NCBI RefSeq assembly: GCF_005298075.1
Contig: NZ_SZZH01000001.1
Coordinates: 1,674,001 to 1,738,000 of the forward strand
Direction of reading: 5' to 3'
Length of the DNA: 64,000 bases
From: Nakamurella flava
Lineage (GTDB): Bacteria > Actinomycetota > Actinomycetes > Mycobacteriales > Nakamurellaceae
Shown one piece after another: positions 19,864 to 29,999 of the stretch. Each line of letters begins with the position of its first letter. The first letter of the stretch is position 1. Both the position numbers and the translations under genes were made by a program. The notes below the pieces were generated by a model. It was not told the origin of the DNA and searched no databases. It saw only the letters and a list, made by a program, of their open reading frames with translations.

Positions 19864-19893
19864 ATCCTAGTCGGCGGGCCACCCTGCCCCGAA
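19864..19893 (-). promoter_or_regulatory. Candidate serA promoter
   Basis: Minus-strand TTCGGG (19888-19893), 18-base spacer, TAGGAT (19864-19869). It would give a leader of roughly 97 nt containing the three repeats. The -10 is good and the -35 weak. The remaining 19894-20143 holds the divergent promoter of the membrane-protein gene, including an AT-richer block around 20040-20103 with a TACGCT hexamer (20098-20103). I see no gene in 19761-20143. Confidence 0.5.
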
Positions 19894-20143
19894 CCGTCAC
19901 GGTGGCCCCGCAGACCGGTCCGAGCCGGTCAGGACCGCTCCCGACCCACCGGTGGTGAGCCAGCCCACAACCGGGATCGGACTCCCGGACCCCGACGTGC
20001 CGATCCGAGACCGACGCCCCCGTGGCCGGTGCGACCGACTCATATACAGATCGAGGTATTTCCCCGAAAGATTCTCACTCTCAGTGATCACCAGGACTAC
20101 GCTTCGACGAGTCCGACATTCCGCACACAGATCGGGAAGCGAC

Positions 20144-20806
20144 ATGACCACGTCCGGCTCACCGGAACCGAGCAACTACGACCCGCAGGCCTACGGTTCC
20201 GCCGGCGCCCCCGGCGGGCAGACTCCGGGCAGCTACCCGCCTCCGCCGTCGGCCGGTGACTATCCCCCGCCGTCGGCCGGTTCCTATCCCCCGCCGCCGG
20301 CCGCCGGGTACCCGCCCGCACCACCCGCCGGCGGGTACGGCCAGCCCGGCTACGGACAGCCCGGGCACTACGCCGCCGCCCCCGGCTACCCGGTCGGCTC
20401 CGTCGGGGCCCGACCCGGGGTCGTGACCGCCGCCGGGGTCATGTCGTACATCATCGGCGGCCTCTCCCTGCTGCTGGGCATTCCGCTGCTGTTCGGCGGC
20501 GGCATCATCGCCGGCGCCGGGTGGCTCGGCGGGGGCGGCTTCGTCGTCCTGATGGCCATCGTCGTCATCGCCCTCGGCGCCCTGCACATCTGGGCCGGGA
20601 AGATGGCCATGGACGGCAAGGACTTCCGGATCCTGCTGGTGGTGTCGGCGATCTCCGCACTGGTCTCGCTGATCCAGCTCTTCATGGACTTCCGCGGCAA
20701 CAGCCTGCTCAGCCTGGCCATCCCGGTGATCATTATCGTGCTCCTGCTCCGCCCGGAGGCGACCGCCTGGATCAAGGCCCGCGGCGGTCAGACGTTCCAG
20801 AACTGA
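20144..20806 (+). CDS. Proline-rich four-helix membrane protein, unknown function
   Basis: 220 residues. The first ~85 are Pro/Gly/Ser/Tyr-rich with tandem units such as YPPPPSAGD, YPPPSAGS and YPPPPAAG, then GYGQPGYGQPGHY. Four hydrophobic segments follow at about 98-120, 128-150, 160-178 and 183-203, ending in a short charged tail (IKARGGQTFQN). No enzymatic motif is visible. Proline-rich cytoplasmic leaders of this kind are frequent on small actinobacterial membrane proteins. It is the only plus-strand gene in the amino-acid block and is insulated by a strong terminator. ATG 20144 is chosen because conservation-like composition starts there. Confidence 0.8.
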   Translation: MTTSGSPEPSNYDPQAYGSAGAPGGQTPGSYPPPPSAGDYPPPSAGSYPPPPAAGYPPAPPAGGYGQPGYGQPGHYAAAPGYPVGSVGARPGVVTAAGVMSYIIGGLSLLLGIPLLFGGGIIAGAGWLGGGGFVVLMAIVVIALGALHIWAGKMAMDGKDFRILLVVSAISALVSLIQLFMDFRGNSLLSLAIPVIIIVLLLRPEATAWIKARGGQTFQN

Positions 20807-20815
20807 CGCCCGCAG

Positions 20816-20862
20816 ACGACGACGGCCCGGCTCCCCTGGTGGGGGCCGGGCCGTCGTCGTTT
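20816..20862. terminator. Strong convergent terminator before ilvC end
   Basis: 15-bp perfect stem (20816-20830 with 20846-20860), an inner CCCC/GGGG stem and a TTT following on the plus strand. It lies between the membrane-protein gene and the ilvC stop and can act for both. Confidence 0.85.
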
Positions 20863-20877
20863 CTGGCGGGCGGAGCG

Positions 20878-22660
<1,783 letters not shown>

Positions 22661-22664
22661 CGGG

Positions 22665-24485
22665 TCAGTTCTCCTCGTCGAACAGCGGGCGGATGCCGCG
22701 GGCGGCCATGATCTGGTCGTTGCCGGTGCCGGCGGCGACCATCGGCCACACCTGCGCGTCCTTGCCGACGGTGAAGTCGACGACGACCGGGCGATCGTTG
22801 ATGGCCATCGCCGCCTCGATCGTGCGGTCGACGTCCTCCCGGGACTCGCACCGAAGACCGACGCAGCCCATCGCCTCGCTCAGCATCTTGAAGTCCGGGA
22901 TGCGGTGCTTGTGGGTGCCGAGGTCGGTGTTGGAGTAGCGCTCGCCGTAGAACAGCGTCTGCCACTGCCGGACCATGCCGAGGTTGCCGTTGTTGATGAC
23001 GGCGACCTTGATCGGGATGCCCTCGATGGCGCAGGTGGCGAGTTCCTGGTTGGTCATCTGGAAGCAGCCGTCGCCGTCGATCGCCCAGACGACCTTCTCC
23101 GGGGTGCCCATCTTGGCGCCCATGGCCGCCGGGACGGCGTAGCCCATCGTGCCGAGCCCACCGGAGTTCAGCCACGTGCGCGGCTTCTCGTACTTGACGA
23201 ACTGCGCGGCCCACATCTGGTGCTGGCCGACGCCGGCGGCGTAGACGGCGTCGGGGCCGGCGATCGCGCCGAGCCGTTCGATGACGTACTGGGGCGAGAG
23301 CGTGCCGTCGGCCGGCTCGTCGTAGCCCAGCGGGAACGTCTCGCGCAGCTCGTCCAGCTCGGCCCACCAGGCGGTGAGGTCCGCGACCACCCCGGCGGCC
23401 TGCTCGGCGGAAACGGCGGTGATCAGCTCGGTGATGACCTCCCGGGCATCGCCGACGATCGGCACGTCCGCGACCCGGTTCTTACCGATCTCGGCCGGAT
23501 CGATGTCGGCGTGGATGATCGCCGCCCGGGGAGCGAAGGACGACAGCTGGCCGGTGACCCGGTCGTCGAACCGCGCGCCGAGGGCCACGATGACGTCGGC
23601 CTTCTGCAGGCCGGCGACCGCCGCGACGGTGCCGTGCATCCCGGGCATGCCCAGGTGCTGGACGTGCGAGTCGGGGAACGCCCCGCGGGCCATCAGGGTG
23701 GTGACGACGGGAATGCCGGTCAGCTCGGCCAGCCGCAGCAGCTGGGCGCTGGCCTCGGCCTTGATCACTCCACCACCGACGTAGAGGACCGGACGGCGGG
23801 CGGCCGCGATGAGCTTGGCGGCCGCGGTGATCTGCCCGGAGTGCGGGCGGGTGACCGGCCGGTAGCCGGGCAGGTGGATCTCGTTGGGCCAGGTGAAGGT
23901 GGTCTGCGCCTGCAGGATGTCCTTGGGGATGTCGACCAGGACCGGGCCGGGACGACCGGTGGAGGCCAGGTGGAACGCCGCGGCGATGGTCCGCGGAATC
24001 TCGGCCGGGTCGGTGACCAGGAAGTTGTGCTTGGTGATCGGCATGGTGATGCCGCAGATGTCGGCCTCCTGGAAGCCGTCCGTGCCGATCAGCGGGGTGC
24101 CGACCTGGCCCGTGATGGCGACCAGCGGGACAGAGTCCATGTAGGCGTCGGCGATCGGGGTGACCAGGTTGGTCGCCCCCGGCCCGGAGGTGGCCATGCA
24201 GACGCCGACCTTGCCGGAGGCCTGCGCGTAGCCGGTGGCCGCGTGTCCGGCGCCCTGCTCGTGGCGGACCAGGATGTGACGGACGCGGGTCGAGTCGAGC
24301 AGCGGGTCGTAGACCGGGAGCACCGCGCCACCGGGGATGCCGAAGACGATCTCCGCCCCGACCTCCTCGAGCGATCGCACGACCGACGCCGCGCCGGTCA
24401 CCGATTCGGAGATGCGACCGGATGCGCTCGTCGTCGTGGGCGGAATGACCGCGGTCCGGCTGTCGGCCGCGCGGGTCTGCGTCAT
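22665..24485 (-). CDS. ilvB: Acetolactate synthase catalytic subunit
   Basis: Thiamine-diphosphate enzyme joining two pyruvates, or pyruvate and 2-oxobutyrate, at the branch to valine/leucine and isoleucine. The 606-residue chain has the N-terminal domain ([17 protein letters not shown]; catalytic glutamate in [14 protein letters not shown], about 75-88), a central FAD-binding domain, and the ThDP/Mg motif [15 protein letters not shown] ending in VINN. The first ~25 residues are Thr/Ser/Ala-rich. ATG 24485 has AGGTAGCG directly before it. It is preceded by a 300-base leader with a leader peptide and intrinsic terminator and is followed by ilvN after four bases. Confidence 0.97.
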   Translation of the reverse strand: MTQTRAADSRTAVIPPTTTSASGRISESVTGAASVVRSLEEVGAEIVFGIPGGAVLPVYDPLLDSTRVRHILVRHEQGAGHAATGYAQASGKVGVCMATSGPGATNLVTPIADAYMDSVPLVAITGQVGTPLIGTDGFQEADICGITMPITKHNFLVTDPAEIPRTIAAAFHLASTGRPGPVLVDIPKDILQAQTTFTWPNEIHLPGYRPVTRPHSGQITAAAKLIAAARRPVLYVGGGVIKAEASAQLLRLAELTGIPVVTTLMARGAFPDSHVQHLGMPGMHGTVAAVAGLQKADVIVALGARFDDRVTGQLSSFAPRAAIIHADIDPAEIGKNRVADVPIVGDAREVITELITAVSAEQAAGVVADLTAWWAELDELRETFPLGYDEPADGTLSPQYVIERLGAIAGPDAVYAAGVGQHQMWAAQFVKYEKPRTWLNSGGLGTMGYAVPAAMGAKMGTPEKVVWAIDGDGCFQMTNQELATCAIEGIPIKVAVINNGNLGMVRQWQTLFYGERYSNTDLGTHKHRIPDFKMLSEAMGCVGLRCESREDVDRTIEAAMAINDRPVVVDFTVGKDAQVWPMVAAGTGNDQIMAARGIRPLFDEEN

Positions 24486-24717
24486 CGCTACCTTCTTCGT
24501 CCGTGTTCGGAGATCTGTGGGTGGCCGGCCGCGGTGCGGAGGTCCGCTGCGGCCGGCCCCACCAGGGTCCTGCTGGGGGTGGTGCGGGTACTGCCTGTCG
24601 TGCGGTACAGCGGCGGTGCCGGTGCGGCCGGTGGGTGGTGGCCACGGTGTCCCGTTCCCCGGGGTTCGGGACGGACTTCCGGGATCTCCGGGAGCAATCG
24701 TCCTGGCCCTGGGCAAC

Positions 24718-24752
24718 AAAAAACCCCTTGCCACGGGTGGTGGCGAAGGGGT
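24718..24752 (-). terminator. ilvB leader attenuator terminator
   Basis: Minus-strand stem ACCCCTTCGCCAC with complement GTGGCAAGGGGT (one bulged base), a short loop, then six T residues. This is the only classical T-tailed intrinsic terminator in the window. It lies between the leader peptide and ilvB, so it must be bypassed for ilvBN expression. Confidence 0.9.
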
Positions 24753-24753
24753 G

Positions 24754-24786
24754 AGCGCGTCGGTGCCGGGTCGGCGACGACGCGCT
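24754..24786 (-). promoter_or_regulatory. Leader hairpin overlapping the leader-peptide stop
   Basis: A 9-bp perfect stem (AGCGCGTCG at 24754-24762 with CGACGCGCT at 24778-24786) encloses a 15-base loop. Its upstream arm on the RNA includes the leader-peptide stop codon region. It is in the position of the pause/protector hairpin of classical attenuators. Confidence 0.7.
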
Positions 24787-24811
24787 AGCTGATTACGAGG
24801 AGCTGGGACAC
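24785..24811 (-). CDS. ilvL: ilvBN leader peptide MSQLLVIS
   Basis: A nine-codon reading frame, GTG to TAG, encoding M-S-Q-L-L-V-I-S. Four consecutive codons specify leucine, leucine, valine and isoleucine, all three branched-chain amino acids made by the pathway. It is followed at once by a hairpin over the stop codon and then by a T-tailed terminator. Ribosome stalling on these codons when charged tRNAs are scarce should allow read-through into ilvB. The GTG lies six bases after the -10, so the mRNA is probably leaderless and no Shine-Dalgarno is needed. Too short for ordinary gene finders; supported by its position, codon content and the structures that follow. Confidence 0.88.
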   Translation of the reverse strand: MSQLLVIS

Positions 24812-24817
24812 ACGGGC

Positions 24818-24847
24818 AGAGTAGGCCGGGGCCGGCGAACGTGTCAA
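24818..24847 (-). promoter_or_regulatory. ilvBN promoter
   Basis: Consensus TTGACA (24842-24847), 18-base spacer and TACTCT (24818-24823) on the minus strand, the best -35/-10 pair in the window. The start is predicted at or next to the GTG of the leader peptide. The rest of 24486-24971 not covered by leader elements contains no gene. Confidence 0.85.
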
Positions 24848-24971
24848 ACATGTAAAACGAATGTCCCACATCGTGGGAACCGCTGGCCGCCGACGGACCG
24901 GCGCCCGGGTCGCGAAGACGCTTCCCGCACCGCGGGGCCGATCGGGTCGGTCGCGATGACACCATGGCCGT

Positions 24972-25529
24972 ATGGCTGCCCGCAGTGACGCCCCCTCCAC
25001 CGATCCGTCGGCCGAGCCGGCCCCGCAGCGGGCCGTCTTCCGGATGCCGCTCATCGCCGTCGTCCTGCTGCCCGTGCTGGCCGCGTTCTGCCTCGGGCCC
25101 ATCGCCACCGTCAACGTGTGGTGGTCGCTGCTCCTGCTGGTTCCCGTCCTCATCGGTGTCGCCGTCCTGCTGACCCGGACCGTCGTCGACGGGCAGGCCA
25201 TCAGCGTGCACGGGCTGCGGCCGACCCGCCGGTTGCGGTGGGAGGAACTGGACCGGCTCGAATTCTCCGGTCCGCGCTGGGCGGTGGCGGTGGGCACCGA
25301 CGAACGTCGCATCCGCCTGCCGATGGTCCGGCCCCGCGACCTACCGGTGCTGGCCGCGGTCTCCGGTGGTTATCTGACCTTCACCGCTCCCCCCGAGCCG
25401 GGGAGCGAGGCCGAACCGGCGGACGCCGACACCCCGGACGGCGAGACCCCGCCTGCACCGGCCCCCGCGGCGACGCCGCTGGCCGAACCGGCCGAGCCGA
25501 CGACCCCGTCCGGTGGACGCACCGGCTGA
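24972..25529 (+). CDS. PH-domain membrane protein (CFP6-like)
   Basis: 185 residues: two hydrophobic helices at about 26-44 and 47-66, then a bacterial PH-like domain (about 67-135; [26 protein letters not shown]), then a 50-residue Pro/Ala/Glu-rich acidic tail. It is divergent from ilvBN, exactly where mycobacteria have cfp6 (low-molecular-weight antigen 6), a PH-domain protein. Function is unknown; a membrane-associated scaffolding or lipid-facing role is a guess. A weak CACCAT six bases before ATG 24972 could be a leaderless -10. Two more PH-type membrane proteins lie 1-3 kb downstream. Confidence 0.82.
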   Translation: MAARSDAPSTDPSAEPAPQRAVFRMPLIAVVLLPVLAAFCLGPIATVNVWWSLLLLVPVLIGVAVLLTRTVVDGQAISVHGLRPTRRLRWEELDRLEFSGPRWAVAVGTDERRIRLPMVRPRDLPVLAAVSGGYLTFTAPPEPGSEAEPADADTPDGETPPAPAPAATPLAEPAEPTTPSGGRTG

Positions 25530-25595
25530 CCGGCGTCCGGCGGCCGGTGGATCGGCCATCGTGCTGATGGGCCACCGGGTCCGGAGGGGGGTCAC

Positions 25596-26396
25596 ATGAC
25601 TGCATCACGATCGATCGACACCGGCGGCGGGCGGTTCGCCGATCAGGTCGTCCTGGTCACCGGAGGCGGGTCGGGCATCGGCCGGGCGACCGCCGTCGCC
25701 TTCGCCGCCGAGGGCGCACGGGTGGTCGTCCTCGGTCGCCGCGCCGAACCCCTGGCCGAGACCGTCGAACTCATCTCCGCGGCCGGCGGCGTCGCCGACG
25801 CCGTGACCGCTGACATCACCGTCGAGGACGACGTCCGGGCGGCCGTGGACCACACCGTCACGACGTTCGGTCGGTTGACCATCGCGTTCAACAACGCGGG
25901 CGCCGTGCTGGCCGGCCCGCTCACCGATCTGGACCGGGCCGCCTGGACCGCCAATCTGGATCTCACCGTCACCGGCACCTGGCTGTGCCTGAAACACGAG
26001 ATCCGGGCCATGCGTGCGAACGTCGACCACGGCGACGGACGAGGCGTCATCGTCAACACCGCCTCCAACCTCGGGGCGCACACCGTCCGGGCCGGGATGG
26101 GGGCCTACGTGACCGCGAAAGCGGCGGTCAGTGCCCTCAGCCGGGTCGCGGCGGTGGAAGCGGCCGCCGACGGGATCCGGGTCAACGCCATCAGCCCGGG
26201 ACCGGTCGACACCCCGATGTCCCTGCGGCCCGGCGAGACCCCGCAGGACCGGGCCGCCCGCCTGCGGGATGCCAGTCCGTTGGGCCGGGCCGCCACCCGC
26301 GACGAGATCGCCTCGGCCGTGCTGTGGCTCGCGTCGCCGGGTGCGGGGCCGGCGATCGGGCACGACCTGGTGCTCGACGGCGGCGCGTCGCTCTAG
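25596..26396 (+). CDS. Short-chain dehydrogenase/reductase (SDR)
   Basis: Classical SDR of 266 residues using NAD(P). Visible are the cofactor motif TGGGSGIGRA near residue 23, NNAG near 92, the catalytic serine in NTASNLG, the YXXXK pair in YVTAK near 172, and the C-terminal SPGPVDTPM motif. An arginine after the second strand (VLGRRAEP) hints at NADP preference. The substrate cannot be assigned. GGAGGGGGTCAC before ATG 25596 is a good ribosome site. It stands alone between two PH-domain genes, and I see no pathway context. Confidence 0.88.
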   Translation: MTASRSIDTGGGRFADQVVLVTGGGSGIGRATAVAFAAEGARVVVLGRRAEPLAETVELISAAGGVADAVTADITVEDDVRAAVDHTVTTFGRLTIAFNNAGAVLAGPLTDLDRAAWTANLDLTVTGTWLCLKHEIRAMRANVDHGDGRGVIVNTASNLGAHTVRAGMGAYVTAKAAVSALSRVAAVEAAADGIRVNAISPGPVDTPMSLRPGETPQDRAARLRDASPLGRAATRDEIASAVLWLASPGAGPAIGHDLVLDGGASL

Positions 26397-26489
26397 CACC
26401 CGAGCCTGCGAGGGCCAGAACGCACAGGAGAGCGATGTCCCCCTTCGTGTCCGACCGGCGGTACCGGCCGGCGGGCCACGACCAGCCCC

Positions 26490-26495
26490 TAGCCT
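26490..26495 (+). promoter_or_regulatory. -10 of a probable leaderless transcript
   Basis: TAGCCT followed by seven bases and ATG 26503, with no Shine-Dalgarno; start of the PH-lppZ operon. Confidence 0.5.
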
Positions 26496-26502
26496 TGGCC
26501 GA

Positions 26503-27042
26503 ATGACCCGGCCGACGAGCACCCCGCCGCCGGACCCGGGGACCGGGCACCGGCTCGCGGGCGACCGACCCGGGGCGCGCCGCCGACTGCCCGACCGGGT
26601 GGTGCCCTGCTGGCGATGGGCCCTCGTCGCCGCCCTGATCCCCCCGGTGGGGCTACTGGTCGCGGTGGCCGTGCTGGTGCCCGACGATCTGACCTGGATC
26701 GCCGCGGTGGCCTGGTCGCTGGCCGGTCTGCTCGTCGCGCTGGGCGCGGTCGCCGTGGTCGTCGTCCCGCCCGTCCGGCACGCCGTCTTCTGGTACGCCC
26801 TGTCCGACGACGAACTGGACGTCGGCCACGGCGTGCTGTTCCGGCGCCGCACGGTCGTCCCGATGGCGCGCGTGCAGAACCTGCGGACCGCGCGCGGGCC
26901 GTTGGCCCGCTGGTACCGGCTGACGACCGTCCGGGTCGGCACCGCGGCGGGTGCCGTCGTCGTCAACGGCCTCGAACTGGACGAGGCCGACCGGATCTGC
27001 GCGCTGATCAGCCGGCTGGCCAACGTGCACGACGACCTCTGA
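26503..27042 (+). CDS. PH-domain membrane protein (YdbS-like)
   Basis: 179 residues with two transmembrane helices (about 40-62 and 68-92) and a bPH2/YdbS-like domain (about 98-165) in which ALSDDELDVGHGVLFRRRTVVPMARVQ is characteristic (quoted in part: VVPMARVQNLRTARGPL). Proteins of this family occur next to a larger YdbT-type partner, as here: its TGA stop shares its last base with the ATG of the next gene, so they are coupled. Work on Bacillus YdbST links the pair to tolerance of antimicrobial compounds; the role in actinobacteria is undefined. The N-terminal 25 residues are Pro/Arg-rich. Confidence 0.85.
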   Translation: MTRPTSTPPPDPGTGHRLAGDRPGARRRLPDRVVPCWRWALVAALIPPVGLLVAVAVLVPDDLTWIAAVAWSLAGLLVALGAVAVVVVPPVRHAVFWYALSDDELDVGHGVLFRRRTVVPMARVQNLRTARGPLARWYRLTTVRVGTAAGAVVVNGLELDEADRICALISRLANVHDDL

Positions 27043-28562
27043 TGGCCACAGCCGTGGACCGGGAGGCACGGTCGGATGCGGGCACGGTGCCGAGCACCCG
27101 GCTGCACCCCATCTACCTGCTCACCGAGACCGCCCGGACCGCACGACGCGCGATCCCGTTCCTGGCGGTCACCGTGCTCGGCGGCGCACCGTGGGCGGTC
27201 AACGCCGCCCTGTTCGGCCTGATCATGGCTGTGGCCGTGGCGGAGTGGTCGGTGCGCCGGTACACGGTGACCGCGGGGCTGTTCCGGTTGTCGAGCGGAC
27301 TGCTGCACCGCACGGTCCGCACGGTGCCGCTGAGCCGCATCACGGCGGTCGCGGCCAACCGCAGCCTGACCCAGCGGCTGGTCGGGACCTGGACGCTCCG
27401 GATCGGGGTGCCCGGTGACCGACGCGGCGCGCTGGTCACCCTGCCCAGCCTGTCCACGCGGCGGATGGTCGAACTGCGACAGGCGCTCACCGATCCTCGG
27501 CGCGCCGGCCGGCCGGTCGGTGACGAGCCGCCCGCCGTCCCGCCGGTCACGCTGTCCCGGCTGTCCACCGTCGACCTGCTGGTGGCCGCGGCGACCAGCG
27601 CCCTCGTCCCGGTCCTGATCGTGGCCAGCGTGATGGGCTGGCTGTGGTTCTCCCGCTTCGTTCCGCCGGTCCCGCGCACCTTCATGGAGACCGCCGTCGA
27701 ACCCCGGGGGCAGGCCGCGGTGCTCGGTGCGCTCGTCGCCGTCGGGCTGGTCGCCGCGGTCGGCTGGACCGTGTCCCGCCAGTTCCGCTGGACGGCCGTC
27801 CGGGACGGGCCGCTCCTGCGCACGACCGCCGGACTGGTGACCCACCGGAGCGGGGTGATCGAGGTCGATCGGGTCCACGCGGTCCGCATCGTCGAGGGAC
27901 TCTGGCGCGGCCACCTGGGCTACTGCGCGCTGCAGGCCGAGGTCGCCGGGATGGGCCGGGTCAGCCCGCTGCGCAGGACGGTCGTGCCCCTGCTGCGCAC
28001 CGATCGGATGGCCACCTTCCTGCCGGCCGCGATTCCCGAGCTGGGGTGGCGGCCGACACCGCTGCACCAGGTCCCCCGCGAGCTGCGGCGGCGCTACCTC
28101 ACCGTGCCGACGGCCTGGGGCGCCGGGTTCGGTGTCCTGGCGACCGGCGGGTTGCTGCTGGTCGGCGCGGGCCCGGCGGCCGCGGCCGGTGCGGTGTTCC
28201 TCCCGCTCGGAGCGCTCCTGGGGTGGGTCCGGGCCCGGGAGGCGGGCTGGCGGATCGACGACGACGTCGTCGTGTTGCGTGCGCGGCGAGTGCTGAGCCG
28301 GCAGACCGTCATCGCCCGGCGGGGCGGGATCCAGTCGGCCCGGCAGCAGGCGTCACCGTTCAACGTCCGACGCGGCGTCAGCGGCGTCACCGTCCGGTTC
28401 TCCTCCCGCCGGTCGGCCACCGTCGCCTACCTCCCCGACGCCGTGGTCGCCGACCTGCTCGCAGCGATCCATCCGGGCCGTCCGCGACCACCGGCCGTGG
28501 AGCCGCCCGACCAGGTCACGACGCGCCGGGTGGCGCGGCGAGCTGCGTACGGTGGATCGTGA
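27042..28562 (+). CDS. PH-domain membrane protein, two repeats (YdbT-like)
   Basis: 506 residues. Two to three bPH2 domains alternate with transmembrane pairs: helices near 36-64, domain about 65-150 (VRRYTVTAGLFRLSSGLL; VPLSRITAVAANRSL), helices near 178-260, a second domain about 265-340 (LVTHRSGVIEVDRVHAVRIV), helices near 365-400, and a third domain about 405-475. This matches the YdbT partner of the preceding YdbS-like gene. Start and stop are both coupled (TGATG junctions) to the neighbours, so the three genes through lppZ form one operon. Likely an integral membrane complex; function unassigned. Confidence 0.83.
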   Translation: MATAVDREARSDAGTVPSTRLHPIYLLTETARTARRAIPFLAVTVLGGAPWAVNAALFGLIMAVAVAEWSVRRYTVTAGLFRLSSGLLHRTVRTVPLSRITAVAANRSLTQRLVGTWTLRIGVPGDRRGALVTLPSLSTRRMVELRQALTDPRRAGRPVGDEPPAVPPVTLSRLSTVDLLVAAATSALVPVLIVASVMGWLWFSRFVPPVPRTFMETAVEPRGQAAVLGALVAVGLVAAVGWTVSRQFRWTAVRDGPLLRTTAGLVTHRSGVIEVDRVHAVRIVEGLWRGHLGYCALQAEVAGMGRVSPLRRTVVPLLRTDRMATFLPAAIPELGWRPTPLHQVPRELRRRYLTVPTAWGAGFGVLATGGLLLVGAGPAAAAGAVFLPLGALLGWVRAREAGWRIDDDVVVLRARRVLSRQTVIARRGGIQSARQQASPFNVRRGVSGVTVRFSSRRSATVAYLPDAVVADLLAAIHPGRPRPPAVEPPDQVTTRRVARRAAYGGS

Positions 28563-29830
28563 TGTCGACGACCAGTCCGGGACCCTCCGCCCGAGCGCCG
28601 CGGTCCGCGCGCGCCGGCCGCCGGGCCGCCCGTCTGCTCGCCGCGTCGGGCGTGGTCGCCCTGCTGCTGACCGGGTGCGCCGACTTCTCGGCCGAGGAAC
28701 CCACCTTCACGGTGCAGCCGTCGCTGACCGCGCGGGAGGTCGAACCGCAGCAGGAGACCCGGGTGGTCCCGTCGCCGGGGGCCACCACCGCTCCGTCCAC
28801 GTCGGCGTCCGACCAGAGCGCCCCCGTGCCGTCCGGGTCCGCCTCCGCTGCACCGGACCCGTGCGCACCGACCGATGCCGCCGTCATCGCCACCTGCCTG
28901 GCCGCGCCGTGGGGGCTCGCCCCGCTGCCGGACGGCAGCGCGGCCCTGGTCGGCGAACGGACCACCGGGCGCATCCTGCAGGTCGCACCGCAACAGGACG
29001 CCCAGGTGCTGTTCGAGCTGAGCACGGTGGGGATCGACTCCGCCGGCGACGGCGGCCTGCTCGGGCTGGCCCTGTCCCCCTCGTACACCGAGGACGGGCT
29101 GCTCTACGCCTACGTGACCACGGCGACCGACAACCGGATCATCCGCATCGCCGCGGGAGACGAGCCCAAGGCGATCTTCACCGGCATCCCCAAGGGCACC
29201 GAGCACAACGGCGGTCGCATCGGGTTCGCCGCCGATCGCAGCCTGTACGTCGGCACCGGGGACACCGGCAACCCGGCGCTGGCGGCCGATCCGACGTCGC
29301 TGGCCGGAAAGGTGTTGCGGCTGGACGAGTTCGGCAAACCGGCGGCCGACAACCCCACTCCGGGATCCGCCGTCTACGCGTCCGGCTTCACCCAGGTCGC
29401 CGGGGTGTGTCCCCTGACCGACGGGACCATGGCCGCCCTGGACCGGCGCACCGACGCCGACGTGCTGCTACCGCTGGCCGCCGGCGGGTCGTACGCCACC
29501 CCGGCCGCGGGAGCGGTGCTGTGGACGTGGCCGCGAGCGGAGGGCGGGGCCGCTGACTGCGCGATCACCGGCACCACCCTGGCCACCACATCGCTGGACA
29601 AGCAACAGGTCTCGGCGCTCCGGCTCAATCCCGACCGGACCTTTTCCGGCACCCCGACCCAGGTGCTCGACAACCGTTACGGCCGGCTGCTGACCGTCAC
29701 CCCGGACAGCAAGGGCCTGCTGTGGGCCACGACGTCGAACAAGGACGGGTTCGGCACCCCGGTGCCCAGTGATGACCGGGTGATCGTCATCCCGACCGAC
29801 GGCGGCGGGGCGGACGGCGGACCGGACTGA
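28562..29830 (+). CDS. lppZ: LppZ-like lipoprotein, glucose/sorbosone dehydrogenase fold
   Basis: 422-residue exported lipoprotein. The signal peptide has Arg-rich residues 11-24, a hydrophobic core and a lipobox LLTGC with Cys39 as the lipidated residue. A Ser/Thr/Pro-rich spacer (40-100) leads to a six-bladed beta-propeller of the PQQ-type glucose/sorbosone dehydrogenase family (PWGLAPLPDGSAALVGER; HNGGRIGFAADRSLYVGTGD, with the family histidine). Mycobacteria have lppZ in the same position near ilvB and gatB. Whether PQQ is bound is unknown; no PQQ genes are seen here. It is translationally coupled to the YdbT-like gene. Confidence 0.85.
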   Translation: MSTTSPGPSARAPRSARAGRRAARLLAASGVVALLLTGCADFSAEEPTFTVQPSLTAREVEPQQETRVVPSPGATTAPSTSASDQSAPVPSGSASAAPDPCAPTDAAVIATCLAAPWGLAPLPDGSAALVGERTTGRILQVAPQQDAQVLFELSTVGIDSAGDGGLLGLALSPSYTEDGLLYAYVTTATDNRIIRIAAGDEPKAIFTGIPKGTEHNGGRIGFAADRSLYVGTGDTGNPALAADPTSLAGKVLRLDEFGKPAADNPTPGSAVYASGFTQVAGVCPLTDGTMAALDRRTDADVLLPLAAGGSYATPAAGAVLWTWPRAEGGAADCAITGTTLATTSLDKQQVSALRLNPDRTFSGTPTQVLDNRYGRLLTVTPDSKGLLWATTSNKDGFGTPVPSDDRVIVIPTDGGGADGGPD

Positions 29831-29838
29831 TCCGCGCG

Positions 29839-29865
29839 CGGCCGGCGAAGGGTTGTGCCCGGCCG
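29839..29865. terminator. Candidate hairpin after lppZ
   Basis: CGGCCGG (29839-29845) pairs with CCGGCCG (29859-29865) across a 13-base loop, nine bases past the lppZ stop, between convergent genes. Short stem, no T-run. Confidence 0.5.
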
Positions 29866-29999
29866 GGACGCCGCGTGCGGCTGAGGCCGACACCCGACTT
29901 TCCGCGTGCGACTGGGCGGAACACGCCGTCTCCGCGACAAAACAGCGTCAGGCTTTACCAAGTCGGACGGTCAGGTGTCGCGTCCGGGCGCGGCGAGTG

